DNA from: Bacteroidota bacterium
GTDB taxonomy: Bacteria > Bacteroidota > Bacteroidia > Bacteroidales > JAADGE01
Assembly (NCBI GenBank): GCA_024277895.1
Contig: JAJRUH010000093.1
Coordinates: 1 to 56,033 of the forward strand
Reading direction: 5' to 3'
Length of the DNA stretch: 56,033 nt
Of the stretch, positions 37,269 to 46,284 are shown in pieces (position 1 is the stretch's first letter; every line of letters begins with the position of its first letter). The notes under the pieces were generated by a model, which saw only the letters and a program-made list of their open reading frames with translations, was not told the DNA's origin and ran no database searches. Position numbers and translations under genes: made by a program.

Positions 37269-38153
37269 ATGAATCAATTTTACACTTTTATTTTCGTTCT
37301 CATTTCACTTCCTATATTTTCTCAAAAGAAAATTGACCTAAGGTATAATTTCCAAAATCCTGATACATATTCAGTTACGACAAACATTGTATCACAAAGC
37401 ACACAGAAAGTTGCAGGCAGTCCGCAAGATGTTTCTACAAATCAACAAATTTTGTACACCTTAAAAATTACCGAAATCCCGTCTGATTTAAACTATCATA
37501 TGAATATAAAATTTAATAAAATATCAAGTTCAGTTAATCAGTCCGGGCAAAAACAATTTTTCAGTTCCGACAGTTCAAATAATCAAGTTTCTGAATTTTT
37601 CAAATATTTCCTGACAAAAAAACTGAATTTTCAACTCTCGAAAAAAGGCAAAAAAACACCTCTTTTTACAATTAACAAACTATTTTCAGATTCTTCGGAA
37701 GAATCACAAAAATTTATTTTTTCACAATCTGTTGAACAAAAGATTATTAATGATTTACCTGTAAATATTATTTTTCCGGACACATCAATAAGCCCGGGTA
37801 ATTCGTGGTCTGTTCCGGACACATTAACTTCAGGAATTTTTAACTTTTATAATAAAACATATACATTGGATTCAATTTCAGAAAAAAACTATTTTATCTC
37901 AGAAAAAAGCAACTTTTCATCCTATAAAAACAAACTGATTCCGATAAATCGAGTTTTTATTTCATACAATATTAAAGGAACTGCCGAAAATAAATTTGTT
38001 CTTGATAAACGTTCTTGTATTATTAAAGAAGGGCTTATAAAGCAATTCGGAACAGGAAGCGTAAATATGCTGTATACAAAAAATACCAAACCTGCATATA
38101 CATGGGATATGACCGTTAATAATATCGTGAAACTTAAGACATCTAAACAATAA
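37269..38153 (+). CDS. Secreted DUF6263-like protein
   Basis: 294 residues with a signal peptide (TFIFVLISLPIFSQ, ending near residue 18). The mature protein opens KKIDLRYNFQNPDTYSVTTNIVSQSTQ, alternates short beta strands (ILYTLKITEIPSD, YHMNIKFNKISSSV) and contains LPVNIIFPDTSISPGNSW near 165-182. This resembles the DUF6263 pattern, in which a porin-like or lipid-binding beta structure is expected, but I know of no function. It ends 11 bp before the AI-2E permease gene and may be co-transcribed with it. Confidence 0.65.
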   Translation: MNQFYTFIFVLISLPIFSQKKIDLRYNFQNPDTYSVTTNIVSQSTQKVAGSPQDVSTNQQILYTLKITEIPSDLNYHMNIKFNKISSSVNQSGQKQFFSSDSSNNQVSEFFKYFLTKKLNFQLSKKGKKTPLFTINKLFSDSSEESQKFIFSQSVEQKIINDLPVNIIFPDTSISPGNSWSVPDTLTSGIFNFYNKTYTLDSISEKNYFISEKSNFSSYKNKLIPINRVFISYNIKGTAENKFVLDKRSCIIKEGLIKQFGTGSVNMLYTKNTKPAYTWDMTVNNIVKLKTSKQ

Positions 38154-38164
38154 AAACAAGTTCG

Positions 38165-39253
38165 ATGAATAAATTTAATTTATCCTTACAAGACATTTTT
38201 TTCTTTTTGATTTTGATTGTTTTAACAATTGCTTTCTACAATATACTGGAACCGTTTATCGGAGATGCTTTTCTGGCTTTAATTCTTGTTATTTTATTTA
38301 AAAGACCGTTTCGTTGGCTGCGTAAAAAATTTAAAAATAATACCAAGCGTGCAGCCGGTATTACAACTTTTCTTGTTGTAATCGTCATAGTTATTCCGAT
38401 TATGCTTGTGGGACTTGTTATTGCAAATGAAGCTGGTGAAAATTATTCAAAAATTAAGAATCAATGGCCCGATATAAAAAAAGAACTTTCCGAAACAAAT
38501 ATTAAAGCCCGATTTAAAGATGTTCCGTATATAAATAAATATGTGGAAAGAATTAAATTTGAAGATTTAGAAAAAAAACTCGACGATTTTATCGGAACAG
38601 CAACCGGTTGGACAGTTTCTCTTTTGCAAAACACATTTACCGGTTTAACTTATATGCTGATTCATACTTTTTTTATGTTATTTATATTGTATTTTTTATT
38701 TGCCGACGGCGACATACTGCTAAAACGGCTGCAATATTTGATACCCTTGCAAGATTCCGATGAACAGACATTAATTGATAATATTGAAAAGGTAACGGAC
38801 GGGATTGTTTTCAATTCATTTTTACTTGGTGCAATTGAAGGAACATACGGCGGAATATTATTTTATCTTGTCGGGGTTCCGTCTCCTGTATTTTGGGGTA
38901 TTGTTATGGTTGCACTTTCCATTATTCCTATCGTAGGAACAAACAGCATAATGGTTCCGGCTGTTATTATTTATTTTTTAATCGGCAATTATACAACAGG
39001 AACACTTTTACTCATTTTCGGAGTTGGTGCTGTTCTGGTAAATCAAAATTTAATACGCCCGAGGCTTGATGCCAACAGAAGCGGAATGCACACGGCAATG
39101 GCTCTTATTGCAAGTCTCGGCGGATTATTATGGCTCGGTGTTATCGGTTTTCTTGCCGGACCGATTTTAACAGCATTGTTTATTGTAATGTGGGATCTTT
39201 ACGGAAAAAAATACAATAAAGATCTTGTGATAATGAATAAAGGCGATGACTAA
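38165..39253 (+). CDS. AI-2E family transporter (putative permease)
   Basis: 362 residues with seven or eight membrane segments. Two N-terminal helices, a helical loop (about 95-145, RFKDVPYINKYVERIKFEDLEKKLDDF), then the conserved C-terminal half: NIEKVTDGIVFNSFLLGAIEGTYGGILFY, PSPVFWGIVMVALSIIPIVGTNSIMVPAVI, and QNLIRPRLDANRSGMHTAMALIASLGGLLWLGVIGFLAGP, each shown in pieces. The family includes TqsA and cation/proton antiporters; substrate cannot be told. Convergent with the HAMP/GAF gene after about 50 bp. Confidence 0.88.
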   Translation: MNKFNLSLQDIFFFLILIVLTIAFYNILEPFIGDAFLALILVILFKRPFRWLRKKFKNNTKRAAGITTFLVVIVIVIPIMLVGLVIANEAGENYSKIKNQWPDIKKELSETNIKARFKDVPYINKYVERIKFEDLEKKLDDFIGTATGWTVSLLQNTFTGLTYMLIHTFFMLFILYFLFADGDILLKRLQYLIPLQDSDEQTLIDNIEKVTDGIVFNSFLLGAIEGTYGGILFYLVGVPSPVFWGIVMVALSIIPIVGTNSIMVPAVIIYFLIGNYTTGTLLLIFGVGAVLVNQNLIRPRLDANRSGMHTAMALIASLGGLLWLGVIGFLAGPILTALFIVMWDLYGKKYNKDLVIMNKGDD

Positions 39254-39305
39254 ATTTACCCGTTAAATCAATCCTTCGGAAAATATTATTTTAATTGAAT
39301 ACAAT

Positions 39306-40970
39306 TTAGGTTTCAAGAATATTCTGCAAACGATTATTTTCTCTTTCGAGTCGGGTAATTTTGCGTGTTAAGTTTTTAATTTCACTTAAACTTTTTTCAA
39401 GTTCTTTTTCTGTTTGTTGTAATAATTCTACACGTTCCCGAAATTGTGCGTTCAATTTTGTCGTTTGCATATTTATTTTAGCACTCGAAAGTGAACCGGC
39501 AATACTTTCTGCAATTTTCTCAACTGTTTTGATTTCTTCTTTGTTAAATTTATTAAACGATGCCAATTCTATAACTCCCAATACCTTATCTTCAATTTTT
39601 AAAGGCACAATAAGTATCGACTTCGGATTTGCTTTTCCGGTACCGGATTCAATTTCAATATAATCTTCCGGAACTTCTGTCATATAAACAGTATATTTTT
39701 CCAATGCAACGGCACCGATTAAACCTTCTCCCGGTTTTATTTCTTTAGAAAGATATTTTTTACGATTATAAGCATATGCACCGATTAATTCATAAAATAT
39801 GTTTTCGGAATTTTCATCATTAAGAAAAAACAAAGCCCCTTGATTTGCACCTGTAAAATTAACCAACGCAGAAATTACTTTGTCTGCTAATTCCTGAAGA
39901 TTATCGGAATGACGACGCAGAATTTCTGCAAACATCGTTAATCCTTCATTTGTTTTTTGTCTTTGAGTTTCTTCTGTTTTTCTTTTATCTTCTTCTGTTT
40001 TTGATTTTTGTAAATTTTCTTTTAATGAAAGCAATGTATTTCCGAGAGAATCCTTGTCTCCGGCAGGTTTAAATTCCGATGAAAAATTTCCCTTCCCTAA
40101 TTCTTCTGAGAAAATAACAGCTTTTTTTAAATTCGCCACAACTTTATTTAAAGACGATGAAATATTAATAATATCTTTACCTGCAATAAAATGTTCCTCT
40201 TCCGGCAAAGCTCCCGCAGCTAATATATCAACAAAATTTTGAATTTTTGCAGTCGGCTGAAAAATATACTTTGATATATACGCATAAATTAAAGCGAGTA
40301 AAATAAATACAATAATGACAAAAATCAACAAACTTAATTCAGCATTTCTTAACAAATTGTTTTTTTGTTCTGACAAAACAGATGCCTTTTTTTTAATAAT
40401 ATTTTTTGCCGTAATTAAATTATCCGAAACAATCTCGGAAGTTTCATTAATTTGATTGCTCTCTTCATGAATATTTGCATATAAAATATTAAAATCCTTT
40501 GAGTTAATACTTTTCGGAAAATCGTTTTGAATTTCCGTAAGTTTTTCTTTTTGTTTAATTAAGGATAAAATTAAAGGGTCAATCTCTTTATTATACAATT
40601 TTGAAGCATCTTCAATAATACGAAGTAATTTTAAATTTCCGGGATCTGCATTTACGCCGGAAAGCAACAGTCTTAATCTGTCTTTGTTCTTATTAAATTT
40701 TGTTGAATTTTCCTGATGTTTTTTTTGAAGATTGTTTAGTTCCGTTTTCTTTTCGGTAATCATTAATATTTGAGTGAGATTTACATCCGTTTCAAAAACA
40801 AAATTTAATTCTTCAATCAATTTCTCTTGCGTAAAAATTGATTGAATTTCAGCATCCGTTTTTGTATAATTGTATATATAAACAAGTTCACTAACAGAAA
40901 AAAACAAAACTGTCAGAAAAAAAACAGTAAAACTTATAAAAAGAATGACATGAAGTGTTAATTTTTTCAT
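39306..40970 (-). CDS. Membrane sensor with HAMP-like and GAF domains, no output kinase
   Basis: 554 residues. A first membrane helix (LHVILFISFTVFFLTVLFFSV, 5-26), a helical periplasmic domain to about residue 205, a second membrane helix (LLIFVIIVFILLALIYAYI, about 212-232), a HAMP-like segment, a short coiled coil and a GAF domain at about 365-505 (TGANQGALFFLNDE, GEGLIGAVALEKYTVYMTEVP, SILIVPLKIEDKVLGVIELASF, KIAESIAGSLSSAKI). It ends in a coiled coil (about 510-554). No histidine kinase, GGDEF or phosphatase domain follows, so it must signal through a partner bound at the coiled coil. Related proteins in Bacteroidota often precede PP2C-type partners; none is adjacent here. Confidence 0.82.
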   Translation of the reverse strand: MKKLTLHVILFISFTVFFLTVLFFSVSELVYIYNYTKTDAEIQSIFTQEKLIEELNFVFETDVNLTQILMITEKKTELNNLQKKHQENSTKFNKNKDRLRLLLSGVNADPGNLKLLRIIEDASKLYNKEIDPLILSLIKQKEKLTEIQNDFPKSINSKDFNILYANIHEESNQINETSEIVSDNLITAKNIIKKKASVLSEQKNNLLRNAELSLLIFVIIVFILLALIYAYISKYIFQPTAKIQNFVDILAAGALPEEEHFIAGKDIINISSSLNKVVANLKKAVIFSEELGKGNFSSEFKPAGDKDSLGNTLLSLKENLQKSKTEEDKRKTEETQRQKTNEGLTMFAEILRRHSDNLQELADKVISALVNFTGANQGALFFLNDENSENIFYELIGAYAYNRKKYLSKEIKPGEGLIGAVALEKYTVYMTEVPEDYIEIESGTGKANPKSILIVPLKIEDKVLGVIELASFNKFNKEEIKTVEKIAESIAGSLSSAKINMQTTKLNAQFRERVELLQQTEKELEKSLSEIKNLTRKITRLERENNRLQNILET

Positions 40971-41072
40971 ATGTCTGTATTAATAATTTTTCACCAAAAG
41001 TTTCAAAAACTTAATTTAATTTTCTATTAAAAGGTTAAAAATATAAAAAATAACTAAGTCGGTAACAAAAAA

Positions 41073-41090
41073 GGACGGAAAAATCCGTCC
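41073..41090 (-). terminator. Terminator of the ileS-lspA operon
   Basis: GGACGGA, loop AAAA, TCCGTCC on plus; on the minus strand the stem is followed by a T-run (AACAAAAAA on plus). It lies 24 bases past the lspA stop codon. Confidence 0.85.
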
Positions 41091-41113
41091 GATAAAAATT
41101 TCAGTAAGTCAAT

Positions 41114-41719
41114 TTACTCTTTTACAAATCGTTTTCTGAATAAAATAACTAAAGTTACACCTATAGTAATACAAGAATCCGCAACATTAAAAACCGGGCT
41201 GAAGAATACAAAATTTTCGCCGCCGTATATCGGAATCCAAGAAGGCAAAATACCGTGAAACATCGGAAAATAAAACATGTCAACAACAGACCCGTGTAAA
41301 AATCCGGCATATCCGCCTGATGCAGGAAACAGCTGAGCTACAGTATAATATGTTGAATTTGAAAAAATTAATCCGTAAAAAGCACTGTCTAAAATATTTC
41401 CTATTGCACCGGTTAAAATTAAAGCAACACTAAAAACAGCAATCTTAGGCAGCTTCTTTTTTGATATTGAATATAAATACCAAATTAATGCTGCAATGGC
41501 TGCTAATCTGAAACTGCTCAATAATAATTTTCCTGTATCTCCGCCCCATTTCAAGCCAAATGCCATTCCGGGATTTTCAACAAAATTAATTTTTGCCCAA
41601 TTTCCGAATACAGGAAAACTTTCTCCGAGAGTAAAATGTGTTTTAATCCAAATTTTTACTGTCTGATCAATCAGCAAAAGTAAAAAAACAAGTATTAATG
41701 ATTTTTTAAATAAAGACAT
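41114..41719 (-). CDS. lspA: Lipoprotein signal peptidase (signal peptidase II)
   Basis: 201 residues from ATG 41719, which gives the normal length and an N-terminal membrane helix (LILVFLLLLIDQTVKIW); an ATG at 41827 would overlap the upstream gene. Four membrane helices and the family boxes are present: NPGMAFGL, GAIGNILDSAFYG, GSVVDMFYFP with one catalytic aspartate, and FNVADSCITIGV with the other. It cleaves lipoprotein signal peptides at the lipobox cysteine in the inner membrane. It lies 14 bp after the DksA-like gene in an ileS-dksA-lspA operon. The usual GNxxDR box reads GNILDS here, with arginine replaced by serine. Confidence 0.92.
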   Translation of the reverse strand: MSLFKKSLILVFLLLLIDQTVKIWIKTHFTLGESFPVFGNWAKINFVENPGMAFGLKWGGDTGKLLLSSFRLAAIAALIWYLYSISKKKLPKIAVFSVALILTGAIGNILDSAFYGLIFSNSTYYTVAQLFPASGGYAGFLHGSVVDMFYFPMFHGILPSWIPIYGGENFVFFSPVFNVADSCITIGVTLVILFRKRFVKE

Positions 41720-41733
41720 TATTACAGTTTCGG

Positions 41734-42126
41734 TTAATTCTGATTTTTTTTGGCCGCTATACTCAAAGTTGCATGTGGCACAGCTCTTAATCGTTCTTTT
41801 GAAATTAATTTTCCGGTTTCTCGACATATTCCGTAGGTTTTATTCTCAATACGAACCAATGCAGCTTCCAAATGAGAAATAAACTTAAGTTGCCTCTGTG
41901 CCAGTCGCCCCGTATGTTCTCTTGACAAAGTTGTTGCACCTTCTTCCAAGACTTTAAAAGTCGGCGAAGTATCCTGAATATCATTAGAACCTTCATGTGA
42001 AAGGGTACTGCTCAATAATTGATAATCTTTTCGAGCTCTTTCGAGTTTTTCTTCGATAATCTCCTTAAATTCCTGTAATTCTTCATCAGAATAACGATTT
42101 TTTTCTAGTTTACTTTTGTTTGACAT
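41734..42126 (-). CDS. TraR/DksA-type protein with degenerate zinc finger
   Basis: 130 residues. An N-terminal coiled coil (DEELQEFKEIIEEKLERARKDYQLLSSTL, in two heptad blocks, and LAQRQLKFISHLEAALVRIENKTYG) precedes a DksA-like C-terminal segment (YGICRETGKLISKERLRAVPHATLSIAAK). The four-cysteine zinc site of DksA is reduced to a single Cys, as in many Bacteroidota relatives. DksA-like proteins bind the RNA polymerase secondary channel and mediate ppGpp effects; the acidic tip residues at the coiled-coil turn cannot be assigned with certainty. Located between ileS and lspA, a conserved Bacteroidota order. Confidence 0.88.
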   Translation of the reverse strand: MSNKSKLEKNRYSDEELQEFKEIIEEKLERARKDYQLLSSTLSHEGSNDIQDTSPTFKVLEEGATTLSREHTGRLAQRQLKFISHLEAALVRIENKTYGICRETGKLISKERLRAVPHATLSIAAKKNQN

Positions 42127-42141
42127 GACTTATCTGTTAAA

Positions 42142-45100
42142 TTATTGAATTTTATTTACCGAAACCTTTGCATAAAGGTTTTCATCAATTTCTATTTTTT
42201 CAGTCTCTTTTCCGTTATGATTAAGACTGTCTTTTATATTTATTTCATTCGCAAGTACCTGAGATTTAATATAATCTTCGTATTTATTAATTGCCTGATT
42301 AATCGGTTCATTACTTTCAATATCAATATTTATTTTGTCCGTTACCTCAAATCCGGAATCTTTTCTGATATTTTGAATTTTATTTACAATCTCGCGTGCT
42401 ATTCCTTCCGACTTTAATTCAGCTGTAATTTGCGTATCCAAAGCAACCGTTAAAGTTCCTTTATTTGCAGCCAATAATCCGGGGATATCTTCTGTTACAA
42501 CCTGAACCTCATCAATGTTTATTGTTAACTCGTCTCCTTCGAGATTAAGTATAACATTTCCGCTTTGTTCAAATTTTGAAATGTCTTCTTGTGAAAATTC
42601 AGACAGTAATTTAGAAATAGCTTTTACAAATTTACCGTATTTTTTCCCCATTACTCGAAAATCCGGTTTCAGCTTTTTAATAATAATTCCGCTGCTGTCT
42701 TTAAGATATTCGATTTCTTTAACGTTAATTTCGGTTAAAATTATATCTTTTACGGCTTCAATTTGTTCTTTAAATTCATCATTCAATATCGGAATCATAA
42801 TTTTTTGAAGAGGTTGACGTACTTTCAGCTTACTTTTTCTTCTTAAACTTAAAGTTAAAGATGAAATTTGCTGTGCCAAATCCATTCTTTCTTCCAATTT
42901 TTTATCGACATATTCCTCTTTATATTCAGGAAATTCGGAAAGATGAACTGATTTATTGTTTTTTCCGGAAACCAAATTCAAATCGGCAAATAGTTGTTCG
43001 GAATAAAAAGGTGCTGCGGGAGACATTAATTTGGCTACGGTTTCCAAACAAGTATATAAAGTTTGATATGCCGCAATTTTGTGTGTGTTATATTCTTGTC
43101 CCCAAAAACGTTTTCTGTTAAGGCGAACATACCAATTACTCAAATTATCCGTTACAAAATTTTGAATTAATCTTCCTGCTGTCGTAGGTTCGTAGTTATC
43201 CATCGAACTTTTGACATCTTTAACCAAAGTGTTCAATAATGAAATAATCCATTTGTCAATTTCGGGTCTGTCTTTCATCGGCACTTCTGCTTCTTCGTAC
43301 TTAAAACCGTCAAGATTTGCATAAAGCGCAAAAAATGAATATGTATTATAAAGTGTGCCGAAAAATTTTCGTTTTACTTCGTCAACTCCGCCGAGGTCAA
43401 ATTTCAAATTATCCCAAGGGCGTGCATTTGTCAGCATATACCAGCGAAGCGGGTCGGAACCGTATTTTTCGATTGTTGAAAACGGGTCAATAACATTTCC
43501 CAAACGTTTGGACATTTTTACCCCTTTTTTATCAAGCAACAATCCGGTAGCAATAATATTTTTGTATGCAACGGAATCAAACAACATTGTTGAAATTGCG
43601 TGCAAAGTAAAAAACCATCCTCGTGTTTGGTCAACACCTTCGGCAATATAATCTGCCGGAAATGCGTGTTTTAAATTGTCTTTATTTTCAAAAGGATAGT
43701 GCATTTGAGCATAAGGCATTGATCCGGAATCAAACCAAACGTCAATCAAATCGGTTTCGCGATACATTTTCTTACCGGAAGGAGAAACCAAAATAATTTC
43801 ATCAACATACGGGCGGTGCATATCAAATTTAAGATAATTTTCTTTTGAAAAATCGCCCGGAACAAAATCTTCCAAAGGATTTTCTTTCATAAATCCGGCT
43901 TTTACCGCTTTTTCCGCTTCGTTTTTCAGTTCTTCCAAAGAACCTATGCAAATTTCTTCGGAAGCATCTTCGGTTCGCCAAATAGGCAAGGGTGTTCCCC
44001 AGTATCTTGAACGAGATAAGTTCCAATCAATCAAATTTTCAAGCCATTTTCCGAAACGCCCTTCTCCGGTAGCCGGCGGTTGCCAATTAATGGTTTTATT
44101 CAGCTCCAACATTCTGTCTTTCATCGCCGTTGATTTAATAAACCAAGAATCCAAAGGATAATATAAAATAGGTTTATCGGTTCGCCAACAATGGGGGTAT
44201 GAATGCTCGTATTTTTCGCTTTTGAAAAGTTTGTTTTCTTGTTTCAACTTAACGAGAATATCGACATCAACACTCGGAGTATTTTCCGGAATTGACGGGT
44301 CATAAGAATTTTTTACGGGTCTTCCGCTGAATTCTCCTACACCTTCGATAAATTCGCCTTTTTTATTTACCAAAGTAAGCGAACCTATTCCGTTTTGTTT
44401 CGCTACAAAATAGTCGTCGGCACCGAAACTCGGAGCTATATGCACAATTCCCGTTCCGTCTTCTGTTGTAACAAAATCGCCGTTAAGAACTTTAAATGCA
44501 TCACCGTCTTCGGGTTGTTTATAGGGTAAAAGTTGCTCGTATGAAATTCCGGCAAGCTCTTTTCCTTTATATTTTCCGAGAAGTTTATACGGTATATTTT
44601 TGTCTCCCTTACTGTAATCTTCAAATTTTAAACCTTCATTCTTTTCGGGAAATAATGTTCTGAAACGATCTTCCGCCATTATTACCGTTACCGGAATTCC
44701 CGTATAGGGATTAAAGGTTTTGATTTTCAGATAGGTAATTTTTGCTCCCGTTGCCAATGCCGTATTTGAAAGCAGTGTCCAAGGTGTTGTTGTCCAAGCT
44801 AAAAAATATAAATCGGTATCTGTATCTTTAAACAAAAATTCGGATTTTTCGTTTCTGACAACTTTAAATTGTGCAATTCCCGTGTTATCCTTTACGTTGC
44901 GATAACAACCCGGCAAGTTTAATTCGTGAGAACTTAATCCTGTTCCGGCAGCCGGCGAATAAGGTTGAATAGTATAACCTTTATAAAGCAATCCTTTATT
45001 ATACAGCTGTTTAAGCAGCCACCAAACACTTTCAATATATTTATTATCATAAGTAACGTAGGGGTCGTTCATATCAACCCAATAGCCCATTTTTTCCGTA

Positions 45101-45507
45101 ATATCTTCCCATTGTGCAGTATATTTCATTACTTCCTTACGGCAAGTATTGTTATATTCTTCTACGGATATTTTTGTTCCTATATCATCTTTCGTAATCC
45201 CGAGTTTTTTCTCAACGGCAAGTTCAACGGGCAATCCGTGAGTATCCCAACCGGCTTTTCTTTTTACCTGAAAACCTTGTAATGTTTTGTATCGGCAAAA
45301 AGTATCTTTAAGCGTTCGAGAAATAACGTGATGAATACCCGGCATTCCGTTAGCAGACGGCGGACCTTCATAAAAAACAAATTCGGGATTTCCTTCGCGT
45401 GAAGATATACTTTTTTCAAAAGTTTTTTCTTCTTTCCATTTTTTCAGAATATCTTTATTTACCTGCGATAAATCTAATCCTTTATATTCCTGAAATTTCT
45501 TACTCAT
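42142..45507 (-). CDS. ileS: Isoleucyl-tRNA synthetase
   Basis: 1121 residues. Charges tRNA-Ile in the cytoplasm. Class I signatures: the HIGH-type motif as GIHHVISR after PPSANGMP near residue 55, and KMSKRLGN near residue 667. The CP1 editing domain lies between (TTTPWTLLSNTALA, GIVHIAPSFGADDY). The RGWFFTLHAIS and anticodon-binding C-terminal region follow, with a long C-terminal extension typical of the eukaryote-like IleRS type that confers natural mupirocin resistance in some lineages; whether it does so here is not shown. First gene of the operon, with a TATCTTTG promoter at 45538-45545. Confidence 0.96.
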   Translation of the reverse strand: MSKKFQEYKGLDLSQVNKDILKKWKEEKTFEKSISSREGNPEFVFYEGPPSANGMPGIHHVISRTLKDTFCRYKTLQGFQVKRKAGWDTHGLPVELAVEKKLGITKDDIGTKISVEEYNNTCRKEVMKYTAQWEDITEKMGYWVDMNDPYVTYDNKYIESVWWLLKQLYNKGLLYKGYTIQPYSPAAGTGLSSHELNLPGCYRNVKDNTGIAQFKVVRNEKSEFLFKDTDTDLYFLAWTTTPWTLLSNTALATGAKITYLKIKTFNPYTGIPVTVIMAEDRFRTLFPEKNEGLKFEDYSKGDKNIPYKLLGKYKGKELAGISYEQLLPYKQPEDGDAFKVLNGDFVTTEDGTGIVHIAPSFGADDYFVAKQNGIGSLTLVNKKGEFIEGVGEFSGRPVKNSYDPSIPENTPSVDVDILVKLKQENKLFKSEKYEHSYPHCWRTDKPILYYPLDSWFIKSTAMKDRMLELNKTINWQPPATGEGRFGKWLENLIDWNLSRSRYWGTPLPIWRTEDASEEICIGSLEELKNEAEKAVKAGFMKENPLEDFVPGDFSKENYLKFDMHRPYVDEIILVSPSGKKMYRETDLIDVWFDSGSMPYAQMHYPFENKDNLKHAFPADYIAEGVDQTRGWFFTLHAISTMLFDSVAYKNIIATGLLLDKKGVKMSKRLGNVIDPFSTIEKYGSDPLRWYMLTNARPWDNLKFDLGGVDEVKRKFFGTLYNTYSFFALYANLDGFKYEEAEVPMKDRPEIDKWIISLLNTLVKDVKSSMDNYEPTTAGRLIQNFVTDNLSNWYVRLNRKRFWGQEYNTHKIAAYQTLYTCLETVAKLMSPAAPFYSEQLFADLNLVSGKNNKSVHLSEFPEYKEEYVDKKLEERMDLAQQISSLTLSLRRKSKLKVRQPLQKIMIPILNDEFKEQIEAVKDIILTEINVKEIEYLKDSSGIIIKKLKPDFRVMGKKYGKFVKAISKLLSEFSQEDISKFEQSGNVILNLEGDELTINIDEVQVVTEDIPGLLAANKGTLTVALDTQITAELKSEGIAREIVNKIQNIRKDSGFEVTDKINIDIESNEPINQAINKYEDYIKSQVLANEINIKDSLNHNGKETEKIEIDENLYAKVSVNKIQ

Positions 45508-45537
45508 AATAATTTTATTGTCATTTTAAACAATTTG

Positions 45538-45566
45538 CAAAGATAATTTTATTTTTATAATAACAA
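45538..45566 (-). promoter_or_regulatory. Promoter of the ileS operon
   Basis: On the minus strand TTG (45566-45564), 18 bases, then TATCTTTG (45545-45538), 30 bases before the ileS ATG. One of the best matches to the Bacteroidota consensus in the window. Confidence 0.6.
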
Positions 45567-45588
45567 ATTAATAAAATCGTTAAAAAAC

Positions 45589-45620
45589 AAAGCCCCTTTT
45601 CCGTTAAAAAAGGGGCTTTT
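45589..45620 (-). terminator. Terminator of riboflavin synthase gene
   Basis: AAAGCCCCTTTT, loop CCGTTA, AAAAAGGGGCTTTT. Lies 19 bases past the ribE stop on the minus strand and before the ileS promoter, so it insulates the two. Confidence 0.9.
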
Positions 45621-45638
45621 GTAAAAACTTTTTTCTCT

Positions 45639-46235
45639 TTATTTCCCCATATATTGCTTAACAATTTTTGTAATATATTTCCCTATTATATCAAATTCGA
45701 TATTTACGACGGTTCCTTTTTTTATATTATGAAAATTAGTTATTTCGTGCGTAAAAGGAATAATGGCAACCTGAAAAGAGTTGTCTTTTGAATTTACCAC
45801 CGTAAGACTTACTCCGTTTACCGAAACCGAACCCTTTTCAACCGTCAGGTTATCGTCTTTCGGTTCGTATTCAAATGTGTAATACCAACTTCCGTCGGCT
45901 TCTTCAACGTTTGTGCAAACGGCGGTTTGGTCAACATGTCCCTGTACGATGTGTCCGTCAAGTAAACTGTCGGGTTTCATACTTCGTTCCAAGTTTACCT
46001 CATCACCGACTTTTAATAAACCGAGATTTGATTTTATAAGCGTTTCTTTAACTGCCGTTACGGTATATGTTTTATCTGTTACCTCCACAACTGTAAGGCA
46101 TACACCGTTATGCGACAAACTTTGGTCAATTTTCAGTTCATTTACAAAATCACAAGTTAATTTAAAATGAACGTTTTCGCCGTCTTTTATTATTTCTTTT
46201 ACCGTTCCGGTTTTTTCAACTATTCCTGAAAACAT
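45639..46235 (-). CDS. ribE: Riboflavin synthase, alpha chain
   Basis: 198 residues. It dismutates two 6,7-dimethyl-8-ribityllumazine molecules into riboflavin. Two lumazine-binding repeats are visible: MFSGIVEKTGTVKEI with SHNGVCLTV in the first, and GHIVQGHVDQTAVC with VSVNGVSLTVV in the second. The C-terminal helix (VNIEFDIIGKYITKIVKQY) mediates trimerisation. Length is normal. No FMN riboswitch is seen in the 50 bp upstream. A TATCTTTG at 46258-46265 is the likely -7 element. Confidence 0.95.
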   Translation of the reverse strand: MFSGIVEKTGTVKEIIKDGENVHFKLTCDFVNELKIDQSLSHNGVCLTVVEVTDKTYTVTAVKETLIKSNLGLLKVGDEVNLERSMKPDSLLDGHIVQGHVDQTAVCTNVEEADGSWYYTFEYEPKDDNLTVEKGSVSVNGVSLTVVNSKDNSFQVAIIPFTHEITNFHNIKKGTVVNIEFDIIGKYITKIVKQYMGK

Positions 46236-46257
46236 AATCTTTATTTTAATTTTTCGG

Positions 46258-46265
46258 CAAAGATA
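46258..46265 (-). promoter_or_regulatory. Promoter -7 element upstream of ribE
   Basis: CAAAGATA on plus (TATCTTTG on minus), 23 bases before the ribE start; -33 element not clear. Confidence 0.45.
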
Positions 46266-46284
46266 TAAATATCATTACGGCATA

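Noticed and set aside
41720-41827. Longer lspA start
   Set aside because: It overlaps the DksA-like gene and adds 36 residues absent from signal peptidase II.
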